From assembly GCA_027068075.1 (NCBI GenBank), contig JAMOUJ010000006.1, positions 62,001 to 126,000 of the forward strand: a stretch of DNA of 64,000 nt, in the 5' to 3' direction. Each line of letters opens with the position of its first letter. Position 1 is the stretch's first letter. Both the position numbers and the translations under genes were made by a program. Source of the stretch: Candidatus Aminicenantota bacterium. Its GTDB lineage: Bacteria; Acidobacteriota; Aminicenantia; S016-38. The notes under the pieces are model-generated. The model was not told the DNA's origin, searched no databases, and worked only from the letters and a program-made list of their open reading frames with translations. Below are positions 25,738-34,106 of this stretch, in pieces.

Positions 25738-25878
25738 TTATTCCTGGCCGGAGGAGAAGTGCTTGTAGAGGAAATAGGCCGCCAGGAAGGCCACCGCAAA
25801 AACCAGGGCCGGAAACAGGGCGCCGAAGAGGGGAGAGCCTATTCTGGGGATGTCCAGGGAGTGGAGGTTTTCAAACAT
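25738..25878 (-). CDS. Tiny single-helix membrane protein (46 aa), unknown
   Basis: Too short for the ORF track. Translation MFENLHSLDIPRIGSPLFGA ... ending FSSGQE contains one strong membrane helix (ALFPALVFAVAFLAAYFLY) and a short C-terminal tail. Its ATG overlaps the stop of the upstream 36-aa ORF by one base (TAATG), and its own stop lies 5 nt from the convergent thioesterase stop. The clean packing argues that it is real. Function unknown; perhaps a small subunit of a membrane complex. Confidence 0.65.
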   Translation of the reverse strand: MFENLHSLDIPRIGSPLFGALFPALVFAVAFLAAYFLYKHFSSGQE

Positions 25879-25988
25879 TACTTGTCCCCCTTCCGCTTTT
25901 TGTAGTAAATGTAAGCGAAGATAAGCCCGGTAAAGGATGCTAAGTAGGCTATGCTCATGCCGATGGCCATGGCCAGTCCTTTGTTCAT
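25878..25988 (-). CDS. Tiny single-helix membrane protein (36 aa), unknown
   Basis: Too short for the ORF track. MNKGLAMAIGMSIAYLASFT and GLIFAYIYYKKRKGDK give one membrane helix with a positively charged cytoplasmic end. A good ribosome site (CTGGAGGACGAA) lies just before the ATG, and the downstream 46-aa ORF overlaps it by 1 nt. It resembles in topology, but I cannot show identity with, the small accessory proteins found near sodium symporters. Confidence 0.65.
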   Translation of the reverse strand: MNKGLAMAIGMSIAYLASFTGLIFAYIYYKKRKGDK

Positions 25989-25998
25989 TTCGTCCTCC

Positions 25999-26028
25999 AG
26001 GTAAATTTTAAACCAAGGGCTTATCCCC
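25999..26028 (-). promoter_or_regulatory. Possible promoter for the two tiny membrane proteins
   Basis: On the minus strand TGGACA is followed after 18 bp by TAAAAT, 10-20 nt upstream of the ribosome site of the 36-aa ORF. Read-through from the nitroreductase gene, whose stop is 54 nt upstream, is the alternative. Confidence 0.4.
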
Positions 26029-26042
26029 TGTCCACCCCGAAA

Positions 26043-26597
26043 TCATCCGGGATACTGGTCAATGAAGGTGAATTTTTCCAGGGGAAGCCTCTCCGGCCGG
26101 CGGAGTTCGTCTCTTTTCTGCCGCTCCGAAAGGCCCTCCCAGACCTCCGGGCTGTGCCTCCCCACCATGATAAGGGTTATCAGGGTCATCTCCCGGGGAA
26201 TTCCCAGGGCCTCCTTGGCCTTTTCTTCGTCGTAGCCTGCGATGGGATGGGCCACCAATCCCATTTCCGTGGCCTTCAGGATGAGGAAGGCGGTGGCCAT
26301 GCCCGTGTCAAAGAGGAAGTACTCCCTGGTTCCCACCCGGCAGTCCAGTCCCGGGGCGGAGAAAACACCTATCACCATGGAGGACCTGGTGGCCCATTCG
26401 TTGCCCCTGGATAGGGTTTCAAACAGGTTTTTCAGAACCTCCCTGTCCCTTACGAAGACGAACCTCCAGGGCTGTTTGTTGAAACACGAGGGAGCCAGTT
26501 TGGCGGTTTCGGCCAGGGCCCTTATGTCTTCCAGGGTTATCTCCACCGGGGAGAGGGACCTGTAAGCCCTTCTCCTTTCCACTATTTCGTTAAGCAT
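26043..26597 (-). CDS. Nitroreductase-family FMN-dependent oxidoreductase
   Basis: 184 aa. FMN phosphate site ERRRAYRSLSP at the N-terminus, APSCFNKQPWRFVFV (typical APSxxNxQPW), and GLVAHPIAGYDEEKAKEALGIP with GMATAFLILKATEMGL for the dimer core. It reduces nitroaromatics, quinones or enals with NAD(P)H; the true substrate is unknown. It has its own sigma-70-like promoter. Confidence 0.9.
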   Translation of the reverse strand: MLNEIVERRRAYRSLSPVEITLEDIRALAETAKLAPSCFNKQPWRFVFVRDREVLKNLFETLSRGNEWATRSSMVIGVFSAPGLDCRVGTREYFLFDTGMATAFLILKATEMGLVAHPIAGYDEEKAKEALGIPREMTLITLIMVGRHSPEVWEGLSERQKRDELRRPERLPLEKFTFIDQYPG

Positions 26598-26611
26598 TTT
26601 GACCCCCCTAT

Positions 26612-26640
26612 ATTATAGGCGCCAGGGTCTTGGCTTTCCA
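26612..26640 (-). promoter_or_regulatory. Sigma-70 promoter of the nitroreductase gene
   Basis: Minus-strand TGGAAA, 17 bp, TATAAT (26612-26617), 14 nt before the ATG at 26597. Confidence 0.6.
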
Positions 26641-26644
26641 CCGC

Positions 26645-29077
26645 TCAGCGCAGGAAGCAGGAGACCTCCTTTAAAGTCCACCTGTCGGGAAAGGAGAGGC
26701 CCATTCTGTAAATGTTCCTTATCCTCTCCAGTTTTGCCCCGGGGCATTCCGGATTTCCGTCGGTGAGCAGAAACACCGTGGTCTTTCCTCTTCCCCAGAA
26801 TTTCAGGTGGAATTTTTTCCCTTCCCTTCGGAAGTGCGAGATTATGGGAGCCCGGGGAGAGGAACCCGGGCGGGGTTTCACCCGGACGAAGGGGAAGAGG
26901 AAGTCCTTTAGGGTGAAGTTCACCTTCACAGTTTCTTCGTCGGAGGTCAGGGAGGGAAAGGAAAAGTTCTTCACTTCCCTTCCATGGGGGTCCAGGATTT
27001 TTCCGGGGATGGCTGGGTTAACATGAAGGGAATAACCCCTGAGGCCGTGGGTTTCAATGACCAGTTCCACCCGGTTTCCCCTCCTTCTGTAGAGCAGATC
27101 AAGTCTGCCGGAGCCCACCCTCAGGTTCTTCACCTTCAGGAACCTCCAGTAAAGTGGAAGGGAGGGGGAAAGTTTTATTTTCCTGGAAAGGGCGTCGGCG
27201 GAAAATCCCAGGAGCCCCCGCACGAAGGCCATCACAGGGGTGGAGTTTGACCATATCTGGTTGGGGACGCTTTCCTCCAGGGGGACATAGAGGTCGCCGT
27301 TGAGAACCTCCGGGGCAGAGCCGTAGTCTCCGTCCAGGATGAGGTTCACGGAGGACTGCAGGAGGGAGAAGCCGTGGTAGGGGTTTCCGTACCGGTAGAG
27401 GGCCAGGGATGAAAACCCGCTCAGGAAGGGCCACACCGCCCCGTTGTTGTAACTGGTGGGATCGTAGAACCTGGAGGTGCTGGCCAGGAACCTAACCCCC
27501 CAGTCGGTGGATATCCACGGGGAGGCCATGGTGGTGGCGGCCGCCTTTCCGTGCTCCGGTTCCACGGCCCCCATGCTCATGGGCACCGAGGGCCAGGCGG
27601 TCAATTCCCTTATGGGATTGCCCGGATTTTTCAGGCCGTAAAAATAAAAGGACCTGCTCTGGTCCCAGAAGAGTTTTTCAAAATTCTCCCGGGCCTTTCT
27701 GGCGAATTTGGAACTCATGACGGTGTTTCTGCGGGACTTAAGGGCCTTCCATATGTAGGTCAGGCTTTCCCAGGCCCGGACGGAAAGGCCCGCCAGGAGG
27801 ATGTCCGTCTTCATCCTCTGCCTCATGGGGCCCACCTCTGCGGCCCCCACACCGGCCTTCTCCGATTCCACGAGGCCGTCGTTGTCCTGGTCGGCGGAGA
27901 GCATCCAGGCCATGGCCCTGTATATTTTTTCCGAGTACTTTCTGACCAGGTGAAGGTCTCCGGACCTCCGGAGGTAATCACCCAGGAGGACCACGAAATA
28001 AAGGGTGGTGTCCCCGTGGAAGAAGCCGAAGCCGTAGGATTTGAACCAGGCGGAGGGGTTCAGGCCCTGGGAGATCTCGTGAGGTATTTTCCCGTCCTTC
28101 CTCTGGTGTTTGAAGAGGAATTTTATCTCCTGGGCCGTCAACTCCAGATCCCCGGCATCCAGGGCGGCCATGGCGTTTATGGATCCGTCCCCACCGAAGA
28201 ACCAGGCGAATCCGGGCCTTTGCCCCTCCCCGGAAAGGCCGTAGCCCGCCACCATGCCCTTTCCCACCATGGGGTTTTTCACCAGGGCCAGGTCCAGGTT
28301 CAGGACGGCCCACTTCAGGGCCTGGGTGAACCGGGGATCCTGGGATTCTACCTGAAGGAGGCTCTGGCTGAGTTCCTCCAGGCGTTTTTTCCTTTCCTGG
28401 AGGGCGTCCTTCCAGGCCTTTCTCCTTATTCTCTTGAGGAGTAACTCCGGCTTCAATTTCCCTGCGGTGATGGGCACCGCCAAGGTGTGGGAGCCGGGTT
28501 CAAGGTGCAGGACATATTTAAGGTCCCCTCCGGGTAAGCCGTGGGCAGGAAGTTTGAGACCCCTTCCGGAGGAGGGAAAGCCCAGGAGGGCAAAGGTCTT
28601 CCAGGAGGCTTCGGCAATCACATATCCTCCCCTCTTGTCCCAGTAGGAGAACTTTCCCCCCACGCATCCCGGCCACATGGGGGCCAGGTCCGGGTGGAAG
28701 GTGAATATCAGGTCCAGGGGTTTTATGTTCCGGATGTCGTAGACCAGGTAAATCAGAGGAGAATCAAAGGCGGCAAAGGCGGTTTCCTCCACCACCCAGT
28801 CCTGATGGAGAAATTTCCTCCTGAGGACCTCCGGAGAGATGCTGAAACTGGAGAGATGGGAGTAGGGGGATATCTCCCGCTCCCCTTCCCTGACGGTCAG
28901 TTTGAACCTGTGGGCTATTTTGTAGGGATAGACCCAGAACTCCATGGAGGTTCCGTCGGCCCTTCCCATGATCGCCGCCTGTCTTCCGTAAACGCCGAAA
29001 AAGGACCTTTCCCGGGCGGTAAAATTCGCCGCCGCCATCAGACCCGATAGAAAAACGGCCACAACTATCCTTTTCAT
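26645..29077 (-). CDS. Secreted amylo-alpha-1,6-glucosidase-like (alpha/alpha)6 glycosidase
   Basis: 810 aa. Signal peptide MKRIVVAVFLSGLMAAANF. An N-terminal beta domain (about 20-230) is followed by an (alpha/alpha)6 barrel (about 250-640) with WFFGGDGSINAMAALDAGD, FKHQRKDGKIPHEIS, DQDNDGLVE and PTSYNNGAVWPFLSG, as in COG3408/GDE C-terminal-like and GH63-related proteins. A C-terminal beta domain follows (about 690-800). The acidic residues Asp in GGDG and Glu in DGLVE are plausible active-site members. It overlaps the upstream GH63-type gene as ATGA, so the two enzymes probably work together on an exported glucan or mannan. Confidence 0.75.
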   Translation of the reverse strand: MKRIVVAVFLSGLMAAANFTARERSFFGVYGRQAAIMGRADGTSMEFWVYPYKIAHRFKLTVREGEREISPYSHLSSFSISPEVLRRKFLHQDWVVEETAFAAFDSPLIYLVYDIRNIKPLDLIFTFHPDLAPMWPGCVGGKFSYWDKRGGYVIAEASWKTFALLGFPSSGRGLKLPAHGLPGGDLKYVLHLEPGSHTLAVPITAGKLKPELLLKRIRRKAWKDALQERKKRLEELSQSLLQVESQDPRFTQALKWAVLNLDLALVKNPMVGKGMVAGYGLSGEGQRPGFAWFFGGDGSINAMAALDAGDLELTAQEIKFLFKHQRKDGKIPHEISQGLNPSAWFKSYGFGFFHGDTTLYFVVLLGDYLRRSGDLHLVRKYSEKIYRAMAWMLSADQDNDGLVESEKAGVGAAEVGPMRQRMKTDILLAGLSVRAWESLTYIWKALKSRRNTVMSSKFARKARENFEKLFWDQSRSFYFYGLKNPGNPIRELTAWPSVPMSMGAVEPEHGKAAATTMASPWISTDWGVRFLASTSRFYDPTSYNNGAVWPFLSGFSSLALYRYGNPYHGFSLLQSSVNLILDGDYGSAPEVLNGDLYVPLEESVPNQIWSNSTPVMAFVRGLLGFSADALSRKIKLSPSLPLYWRFLKVKNLRVGSGRLDLLYRRRGNRVELVIETHGLRGYSLHVNPAIPGKILDPHGREVKNFSFPSLTSDEETVKVNFTLKDFLFPFVRVKPRPGSSPRAPIISHFRREGKKFHLKFWGRGKTTVFLLTDGNPECPGAKLERIRNIYRMGLSFPDRWTLKEVSCFLR

Positions 29078-31227
29078 GGCGTCCTCCTTGGGGAAGAAAT
29101 TTCCAATTTAAACCTTCCCCGGGGATATGTCTTTTTCTTTCCCCTGAAGTGAAGGGTGAGTTTTTCCGAGTAAACCCTAAGTTCGGCCCTCAGGCCCTGC
29201 CCATCCCATTCCAGGTCCTTGAGCACCCCCCTTCCGGAGAAGGCAAGGATTTTCTTCCCGCCGCTGTACAAAGCAAGACCCCTATGGCTCACCTTTAAAT
29301 TATAACCCTTGCCCTGGATTTTTATGTTGAGGAGTTGGCCGGGGGACGAGGCGGAGAGGTTTCCGATGCGGAAGCCCTCCCAGGGAGTTATGTCTATGAA
29401 GTCCTCCAGCAGGGCCAGGGCGAATAGGGGGCCCCAACTCTGATACCTCTGCCCTCCACCCTCTCCGGTGATGGAGTTGTAGTTTTCCCGGCACAGGCCG
29501 TAGGTCTTCCAGGACCTCAGAAAGAGCCTGGCCCCACTGATCGCCAGGGCCGAGGCCTCCAGGTCAAAGCCGGCCCTCCTGAGGCCGTGGTAAACCAGGT
29601 AGTTGGTGGGGGGCCATATGGTTCCCCTCCAGTACTGCTGATCCTTGAAGGCCGGGTCGTCCCTGGATATGGTGGGTAGGATGTACTTCCCCCAGAACTC
29701 CCGGGGATTTCTCAGGTGGGCCAGGAGGCGAAGGGCCCTTTCCCTGGGAACCACCCCCGCCAGCAGGGGGTAAAAATTGGAGGCAGCCTTGTGGGGTGAG
29801 AACTTTCCTCCCCAGAACCTATCCCGGTAAAAATCTCCATCCCAGAGAAGGGCGTTTATCCTTTCGGCCATCTTCCGGTAAAGTTTTTTAAATTGAGCAC
29901 TTTCCCTTCTTTTGCCGAGAATCCTGGCTATTTCCCCCATGGCCCAAAGGTCCAGGGCGTGGAGGGAAGAGAGGTCCACCGTATCCATCTCCATGGTGTG
30001 GGTTTCTTCGTTGAACTTGACGGAGTCAAAATTGGGGAGGTCGTCCTGACCGGACTCCCAGGCGGCCCTCTGGCGGCCGTCAACCCTGAGTTCCCAGGGG
30101 GGCTGGTGGGGGCTTATCAGTGGGGTGTCGCTTCCCCACTCCAGAAGCCCGTTGCCGTTTCCGTCCCTTTTTTTGTGGCCGTTTCCCGAGCGAATCCAGA
30201 AGAAAAGCCATTTTTTCAGGATGGGATAGGCCCTTTGAAGCAGGGCCCGGTCCCCGCACTTCAGGTAAACCTTCAGGGTGAGGAAGGAGCCCACCGGGGG
30301 CTGGGAGTGGTCCCGGCACCCGTTCCGGGCGGAGCGCCAGTTGGGGAGGTTTCCCCAGGGGTAGATGGTTTCCAGGACGGCTTCTATCTCCCTCCGGGCC
30401 AGGGAACAGTCAAAAACCGAGGCCTCGGCGGCGTTGAAGAAGGAATCCCATTCAAAGAGGGTCCAGAGGTCCCGCTTTCCGTCGGGGCCAGGGAAGATCC
30501 ACCTCCTTCCCGCCGGTATGTAAACCTTTCCCTTTTCAGGCTGGAGAAGTTTCATCCAGAGGAGGTTTCTGGAAATGGAGGCGACGAAACCCTCCCATTC
30601 CCCCCTTGCCCTGGGGGCGGAAGCCCGGTATTTTTTGAGGTTTTCCTGGAGACGGTCCTCTATCCACCCGGGGGAGCGGTGGAAGTCCTCAAAACCGGCG
30701 TAGAAGCGGAACTTCCCCGGCCCCACCTCCGCCGAGGTGGGAGAAAGAACCTTCCATGGGTCCAGGGCGGTGAATCGGAAGTTGCTTCCGGCGCGGAAGG
30801 CGCCCTTTCTGTAAATTATCTCCTCCCCCATATTCCAGGGGCGGTAGAAAACGATCCTTATCTTTATGCCCCGGGGTATTTCCAGAAGCCCCACCACCCC
30901 GTTTTTGTATTTTCCGTAGGTGATCTTGAACAGGGGCTTTTCTTCCCTGGGGAGCACCGGGGTTTTCTTCCCCAGGCCGAAGGGCAGGGAGGGGTCAAAA
31001 CTGATGAGGGCGAAACTTCCGTCGGGGGCCACGGGGCCCGGACGGTGGACCAGGTAAAGGGTGTCGTAACCGTCGGCCTCCTGCTTTCCCTTCACCATGA
31101 CGAAGCGGAATCCGTAGAGTTTCCCTGCGTGGTGAATCACTAACCCGTGCCAGTGGGGAGGATCCAGGGCGCCGAAGGTGAAGGCCCACAGCCATCCTCC
31201 CAGAAGAAGGGCTGCGTATCTTCTCAT
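29074..31227 (-). CDS. Secreted GH63-type glycosidase (trehalase/glucosidase/mannosylglycerate hydrolase clan)
   Basis: 717 aa with signal peptide MRRYAALLLGGWLWAFTFGA. The (alpha/alpha)6 domain at about 230-600 contains LFEWDSFFNAAEAS, RDHSQPPVGSFLTLKVY, WESGQDDLPNFD, YWRGTIWPPTNYLVYHGL and ENYNSITGEGGG. These are hallmarks of the GH63/GH37 clan, where the Asp of ESGxD and a late Glu are the acid and base. The family includes processing alpha-glucosidase I and bacterial mannosylglycerate hydrolase. With GH38 and the symporter nearby a mannoside role is plausible but not proven. First gene of the minus-strand pair. Confidence 0.8.
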   Translation of the reverse strand: MRRYAALLLGGWLWAFTFGALDPPHWHGLVIHHAGKLYGFRFVMVKGKQEADGYDTLYLVHRPGPVAPDGSFALISFDPSLPFGLGKKTPVLPREEKPLFKITYGKYKNGVVGLLEIPRGIKIRIVFYRPWNMGEEIIYRKGAFRAGSNFRFTALDPWKVLSPTSAEVGPGKFRFYAGFEDFHRSPGWIEDRLQENLKKYRASAPRARGEWEGFVASISRNLLWMKLLQPEKGKVYIPAGRRWIFPGPDGKRDLWTLFEWDSFFNAAEASVFDCSLARREIEAVLETIYPWGNLPNWRSARNGCRDHSQPPVGSFLTLKVYLKCGDRALLQRAYPILKKWLFFWIRSGNGHKKRDGNGNGLLEWGSDTPLISPHQPPWELRVDGRQRAAWESGQDDLPNFDSVKFNEETHTMEMDTVDLSSLHALDLWAMGEIARILGKRRESAQFKKLYRKMAERINALLWDGDFYRDRFWGGKFSPHKAASNFYPLLAGVVPRERALRLLAHLRNPREFWGKYILPTISRDDPAFKDQQYWRGTIWPPTNYLVYHGLRRAGFDLEASALAISGARLFLRSWKTYGLCRENYNSITGEGGGQRYQSWGPLFALALLEDFIDITPWEGFRIGNLSASSPGQLLNIKIQGKGYNLKVSHRGLALYSGGKKILAFSGRGVLKDLEWDGQGLRAELRVYSEKLTLHFRGKKKTYPRGRFKLEISSPRRTP

Positions 31228-31276
31228 AAAACTATTCTGCCAGCAAACCGGTGGGATTTAAAGGAAAACCCGGAGT

Positions 31277-31306
31277 TTGGGAGTTTTCGGGGCCATCTGG
31301 TAAAAT
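31277..31306 (+). promoter_or_regulatory. Promoter of the DUF4382 gene, leaderless arrangement
   Basis: TTGGGA (31277-31282), 18 bp, TAAAAT (31301-31306), then 6 nt to ATG 31313. No ribosome site. Confidence 0.55.
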
Positions 31307-31312
31307 TTTCTC

Positions 31313-31798
31313 ATGAAGAAACTTCTCCTGGTCTTGTTCCTGCTGGGTTTTCTGGGTTTTTGTAAGATTCACCTGGGGGAGGGACAGGTTAACTTCTGGG
31401 TTCAGACCACCCCTCCTCCCTTTTCGGCGGATTACGCCCGGGTGAACATAGTGAAGATTTCCCTCCACTTCGTGGGGCATTCCGATGTGGACCTGAATGT
31501 GGACCCCGTGGAGGTGGACTTCTCCCCTGGAGCCGGTGCTCAGATGGTGGGAACCTTCCTCCTTAACACCGGGTCCTACGACAGGTTGACCCTGGAGTTC
31601 GGAGGGGCTCTTCTGAGCATGGGAGGGCTGGAATACGAGGTGGACATGAAGGAGGGACGGGTCACCCTCCCGGTAAAACTGGAGGTTACCAGGGATACCC
31701 CCAGAACCCTGCGCATTTTCATGGAGGGAAGTTCCTTTGCCTACCAGGGAGGTGGGAAATTCACCTTCTCTCCGGTAATATCGGTTTCCGTTGAATAA
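31313..31798 (+). CDS. DUF4382-like exported protein
   Basis: 161 aa. Signal peptide MKKLLLVLFLLGFLGFC; the Cys after LGF could be lipidated but the box is poor. The rest fits the DUF4382 beta-sandwich pattern: ARVNIVKISLHFVGHSDVDL, FLLNTGSYDRLTLEFGGALL, and a final strand set TFSPVISVSVE. These proteins are usually surface lipoproteins of unknown function. It is transcribed from its own leaderless-type promoter and its end carries the promoter region of dnaJ. Confidence 0.7.
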   Translation: MKKLLLVLFLLGFLGFCKIHLGEGQVNFWVQTTPPPFSADYARVNIVKISLHFVGHSDVDLNVDPVEVDFSPGAGAQMVGTFLLNTGSYDRLTLEFGGALLSMGGLEYEVDMKEGRVTLPVKLEVTRDTPRTLRIFMEGSSFAYQGGGKFTFSPVISVSVE

Positions 31799-31821
31799 AA
31801 CGCAGGATTTTAGTTTATAAT
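31791..31821 (+). promoter_or_regulatory. Promoter of the dnaJ-hspR-sigma-bat operon, leaderless arrangement
   Basis: TATAAT (31816-31821) lies 7 nt before the dnaJ ATG at 31829. The best -35 is TTGAAT (31791-31796) at a long spacing of 19 bp. There is no Shine-Dalgarno. I saw no HAIR inverted repeat (HspR operator) here. Confidence 0.6.
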
Positions 31822-31828
31822 TTAGAAG

Positions 31829-32914
31829 ATGGCAAAGGATTATTACGAAATTTTAGGGGTTAGCAGGGATGCTACCCAGGACGAGATAAAAAAGGCCTAC
31901 AGAAGGCTGGCAAGGAAGTACCATCCGGACCTGAACCCCGGGGATAAGTCTGCCGAGGAGAAGTTCAAGGAGATTCAGGAGGCCTACGAGGTCCTCTCCG
32001 ATCCCAAAAAGAGGGAGGAATACGACAAATTCGGGACCGTAGGCGGAAAGGGAGGGGTTCCTCCGGAGGGCGGAGGTTTTGAGGGGTTTGACTTCAGTGG
32101 TTTCGGCGATTTTTCCTTTGAAGACCTTTTTTCCGATATCTTCACCGGGAGGAGCCGCCGGGCAGAGGGTCCCCGCCGGGGGGAAGACCTCACATACACC
32201 CTCACCATCCCCTTTGAGGAGGCGGCCAGGGGAGGGGTCATATCCATCAAGATAAGAAGGATGGATCGCTGTCCCCGCTGCGGGGGAAGCGGCCTGGAGC
32301 CCGGATCCAAGCCCACCACCTGCCCCAACTGCGGAGGAACCGGAAAGGTAAATGTCAGCAAGGGATATTTCCGCTTCACCACCGTGTGTCCAGTTTGCCA
32401 CGGCACTGGGGTGCTACCGGGCAAGAGTTGCAGCATGTGTAAGGGGGAGGGCAGGGTTTACAAGGAGGAGACCATAAAGGTAAGGATTCCCCCCGGGGTC
32501 AGAAACGGAGGCAGACTCCGCATCCCGGGCAAGGGCAATGTGGGGGTAAAGGGCGGTCCGCCGGGGGACCTCTACATAATCGTAAATGTTCTGCCCCATC
32601 CCATTTTCAGAAGACAGGGCGACGACATATACCTTACGGTGCCCATAACCTACTCCGAGGCCGCCCTGGGGGCTACGGTGGAAATCCCCACCCTGGACGG
32701 CAAGGCCCGGGTGAAAGTCCCCCCGGGAACCGAGAGCGGAAAGAAACTCCGCCTGCGGGGCAAGGGGGTTCCCAGGCCCAACGGAACCCGGGGAGACATG
32801 TATGTGGAGGTCAAGATAGTCCCCCCGGATACCACCGATGTGAAGGTCCGGGAACTTCTACAGGAACTTTCAAAATACGAGGATAAATCCGTAAGGCGGA
32901 GGCTTCTGAAATGA
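31829..32914 (+). CDS. dnaJ: DnaJ (Hsp40) co-chaperone
   Basis: 361 aa. J domain at 1-70 with the HPD motif ([11 protein letters not shown]). A Gly/Phe-rich linker spans about 75-115. The zinc-finger domain has four complete CxxCxGxG repeats ([32 protein letters not shown]), and the C-terminal substrate-binding domains follow. It stimulates DnaK ATPase. No dnaK or grpE is present in the window. First gene of a long coupled run, and hspR starts inside its stop codon. Confidence 0.97.
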   Translation: MAKDYYEILGVSRDATQDEIKKAYRRLARKYHPDLNPGDKSAEEKFKEIQEAYEVLSDPKKREEYDKFGTVGGKGGVPPEGGGFEGFDFSGFGDFSFEDLFSDIFTGRSRRAEGPRRGEDLTYTLTIPFEEAARGGVISIKIRRMDRCPRCGGSGLEPGSKPTTCPNCGGTGKVNVSKGYFRFTTVCPVCHGTGVLPGKSCSMCKGEGRVYKEETIKVRIPPGVRNGGRLRIPGKGNVGVKGGPPGDLYIIVNVLPHPIFRRQGDDIYLTVPITYSEAALGATVEIPTLDGKARVKVPPGTESGKKLRLRGKGVPRPNGTRGDMYVEVKIVPPDTTDVKVRELLQELSKYEDKSVRRRLLK

Positions 32915-33291
32915 AGGAGCCCAAAAAATACTACATGATCTCTGCGGTGGCCAAGATGTACAACATACATCCTCAGACCCTTCGTCTTTACGAAAGAGAG
33001 GGACTTTTGAAGCCCAGCCGTTCCCAGGGAAACACCAGGCTATACACCGACGACGACCTGAAGCGGCTGGAACTCATCCTCACCCTGACCCGGGAGATGG
33101 GGGTTAACCTGGCGGGGGTGGAAATAATCCTCAATATGAGGGATAAAATGGAGGCCATCCAGAGGCAGGTGGGGGAACTCATCCAGTTTATCCAGAAACT
33201 ACTGGACGAGAGGAGCGAGGAACTGGAAAGCCGTGGAAGGGCCATCATAAGGCTTTCCCAACTGGACATAGTAAGGAAGGAAGAAGAATGA
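32911..33291 (+). CDS. hspR: HspR-like MerR-family heat-shock repressor
   Basis: 126 aa. MerR-type winged [45 protein letters not shown], where [13 protein letters not shown] is characteristic of HspR. The C-terminal helix forms the dimer coiled coil. In actinobacteria and several thermophiles, HspR uses DnaK as corepressor and binds HAIR sites before dnaK and clpB operons. Here it follows dnaJ with an ATGA overlap and precedes a sigma factor gene. Confidence 0.92.
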   Translation: MKEPKKYYMISAVAKMYNIHPQTLRLYEREGLLKPSRSQGNTRLYTDDDLKRLELILTLTREMGVNLAGVEIILNMRDKMEAIQRQVGELIQFIQKLLDERSEELESRGRAIIRLSQLDIVRKEEE

Positions 33292-34106
33292 ATAACGAAT
33301 TATCTCCCTTTATCAAAAGGCTCCTTCAATACAAACCCATAACCCCGGAGGAGGAGAGGGAACTTTACGAGAGGATTAAGAAAGGGGACCGGGAAGCCCT
33401 CAAGAGGCTCATAGAGGGCCACATAAGGTTCGTGGTCAAATACGCCTCCCGGTTCATCGGCTACGGAGTTCCCTTTGAGGACCTGGTGGAGGAGGGGATC
33501 CTGGGCTTAATTGAGGCGGCCAAGAGGTTTGATCCCGACAGGAATGTTAAATTTCTCTCCTACGCCGGGTGGTGGATAAGGGAGGCCATCCTGAACGCCC
33601 TTCACCACGGCACCCGGGCGGTGGAGATTCCCCGCCGGATGATGCAGCACTACTTGAAACTCCGCAAAAAGAGTAAGGAACTCAAGTCCAAGTTCGGAAG
33701 GACTCCCACGGTGGAGGAACTGGCGGAGGAACTGGGGATGGACGAAAAGCGGGTGGATAAACTCATGATGATAAAGAACAGCGACCTGAGCCTCTCATCC
33801 CAGTTCAGCGACGAGGAACTCACCCTGGGGGCCATAATCCCCGAGGACGATGAGGATGTGGCGGAGAAAGTATTTAAAAAGAAACTCCGGGAGAAGATCC
33901 GGGCGGCGGTGGATTCACTCAACGAGAGGGAAGCCAGGGTTCTTAAACTCAGGTTCGGCCTGGACGACGGCGTCCCCAGGACCCTGGAGGAAGTGGGAAA
34001 GGAACTGGGGCTCTCCAAGGAGAGGGTGAGACAACTGGAGTTAAAGGCCCTTCAGGAACTCCGCAGAAACGAGGTCCTGAGGTCCATCCGAGGGAGTTTG
34101 AACTGA
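33288..34106 (+). CDS. Sigma-70 family RNA polymerase sigma factor (RpoD/SigA-like, lacks region 1.1)
   Basis: 272 aa. Region 1.2 (PITPEEERELYERIKKGDREA), region 2 (DLVEEGILGLIEAAKRFDPDRNVKFLSYAGWWIREAI), region 3 (FGRTPTVEELAEELGMDEKRV) and region 4 (LEEVGKELGLSKERVRQLE) are all present. The long region 1.1 of primary sigmas is absent, and region 2.4 reads LHHGTRAVEIPRRM. It may be a group 2 or stress sigma. The position between hspR and the Bat genes suggests stress control, yet a primary role cannot be excluded from this window. Confidence 0.88.
   Translation: MNNELSPFIKRLLQYKPITPEEERELYERIKKGDREALKRLIEGHIRFVVKYASRFIGYGVPFEDLVEEGILGLIEAAKRFDPDRNVKFLSYAGWWIREAILNALHHGTRAVEIPRRMMQHYLKLRKKSKELKSKFGRTPTVEELAEELGMDEKRVDKLMMIKNSDLSLSSQFSDEELTLGAIIPEDDEDVAEKVFKKKLREKIRAAVDSLNEREARVLKLRFGLDDGVPRTLEEVGKELGLSKERVRQLELKALQELRRNEVLRSIRGSLN

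Noticed and set aside
31780-31830. HspR operator (HAIR, CTTGAGT-N7-ACTCAAG) before dnaJ
   Set aside because: Looked for because hspR is the second gene. No such inverted repeat is present in the promoter region.
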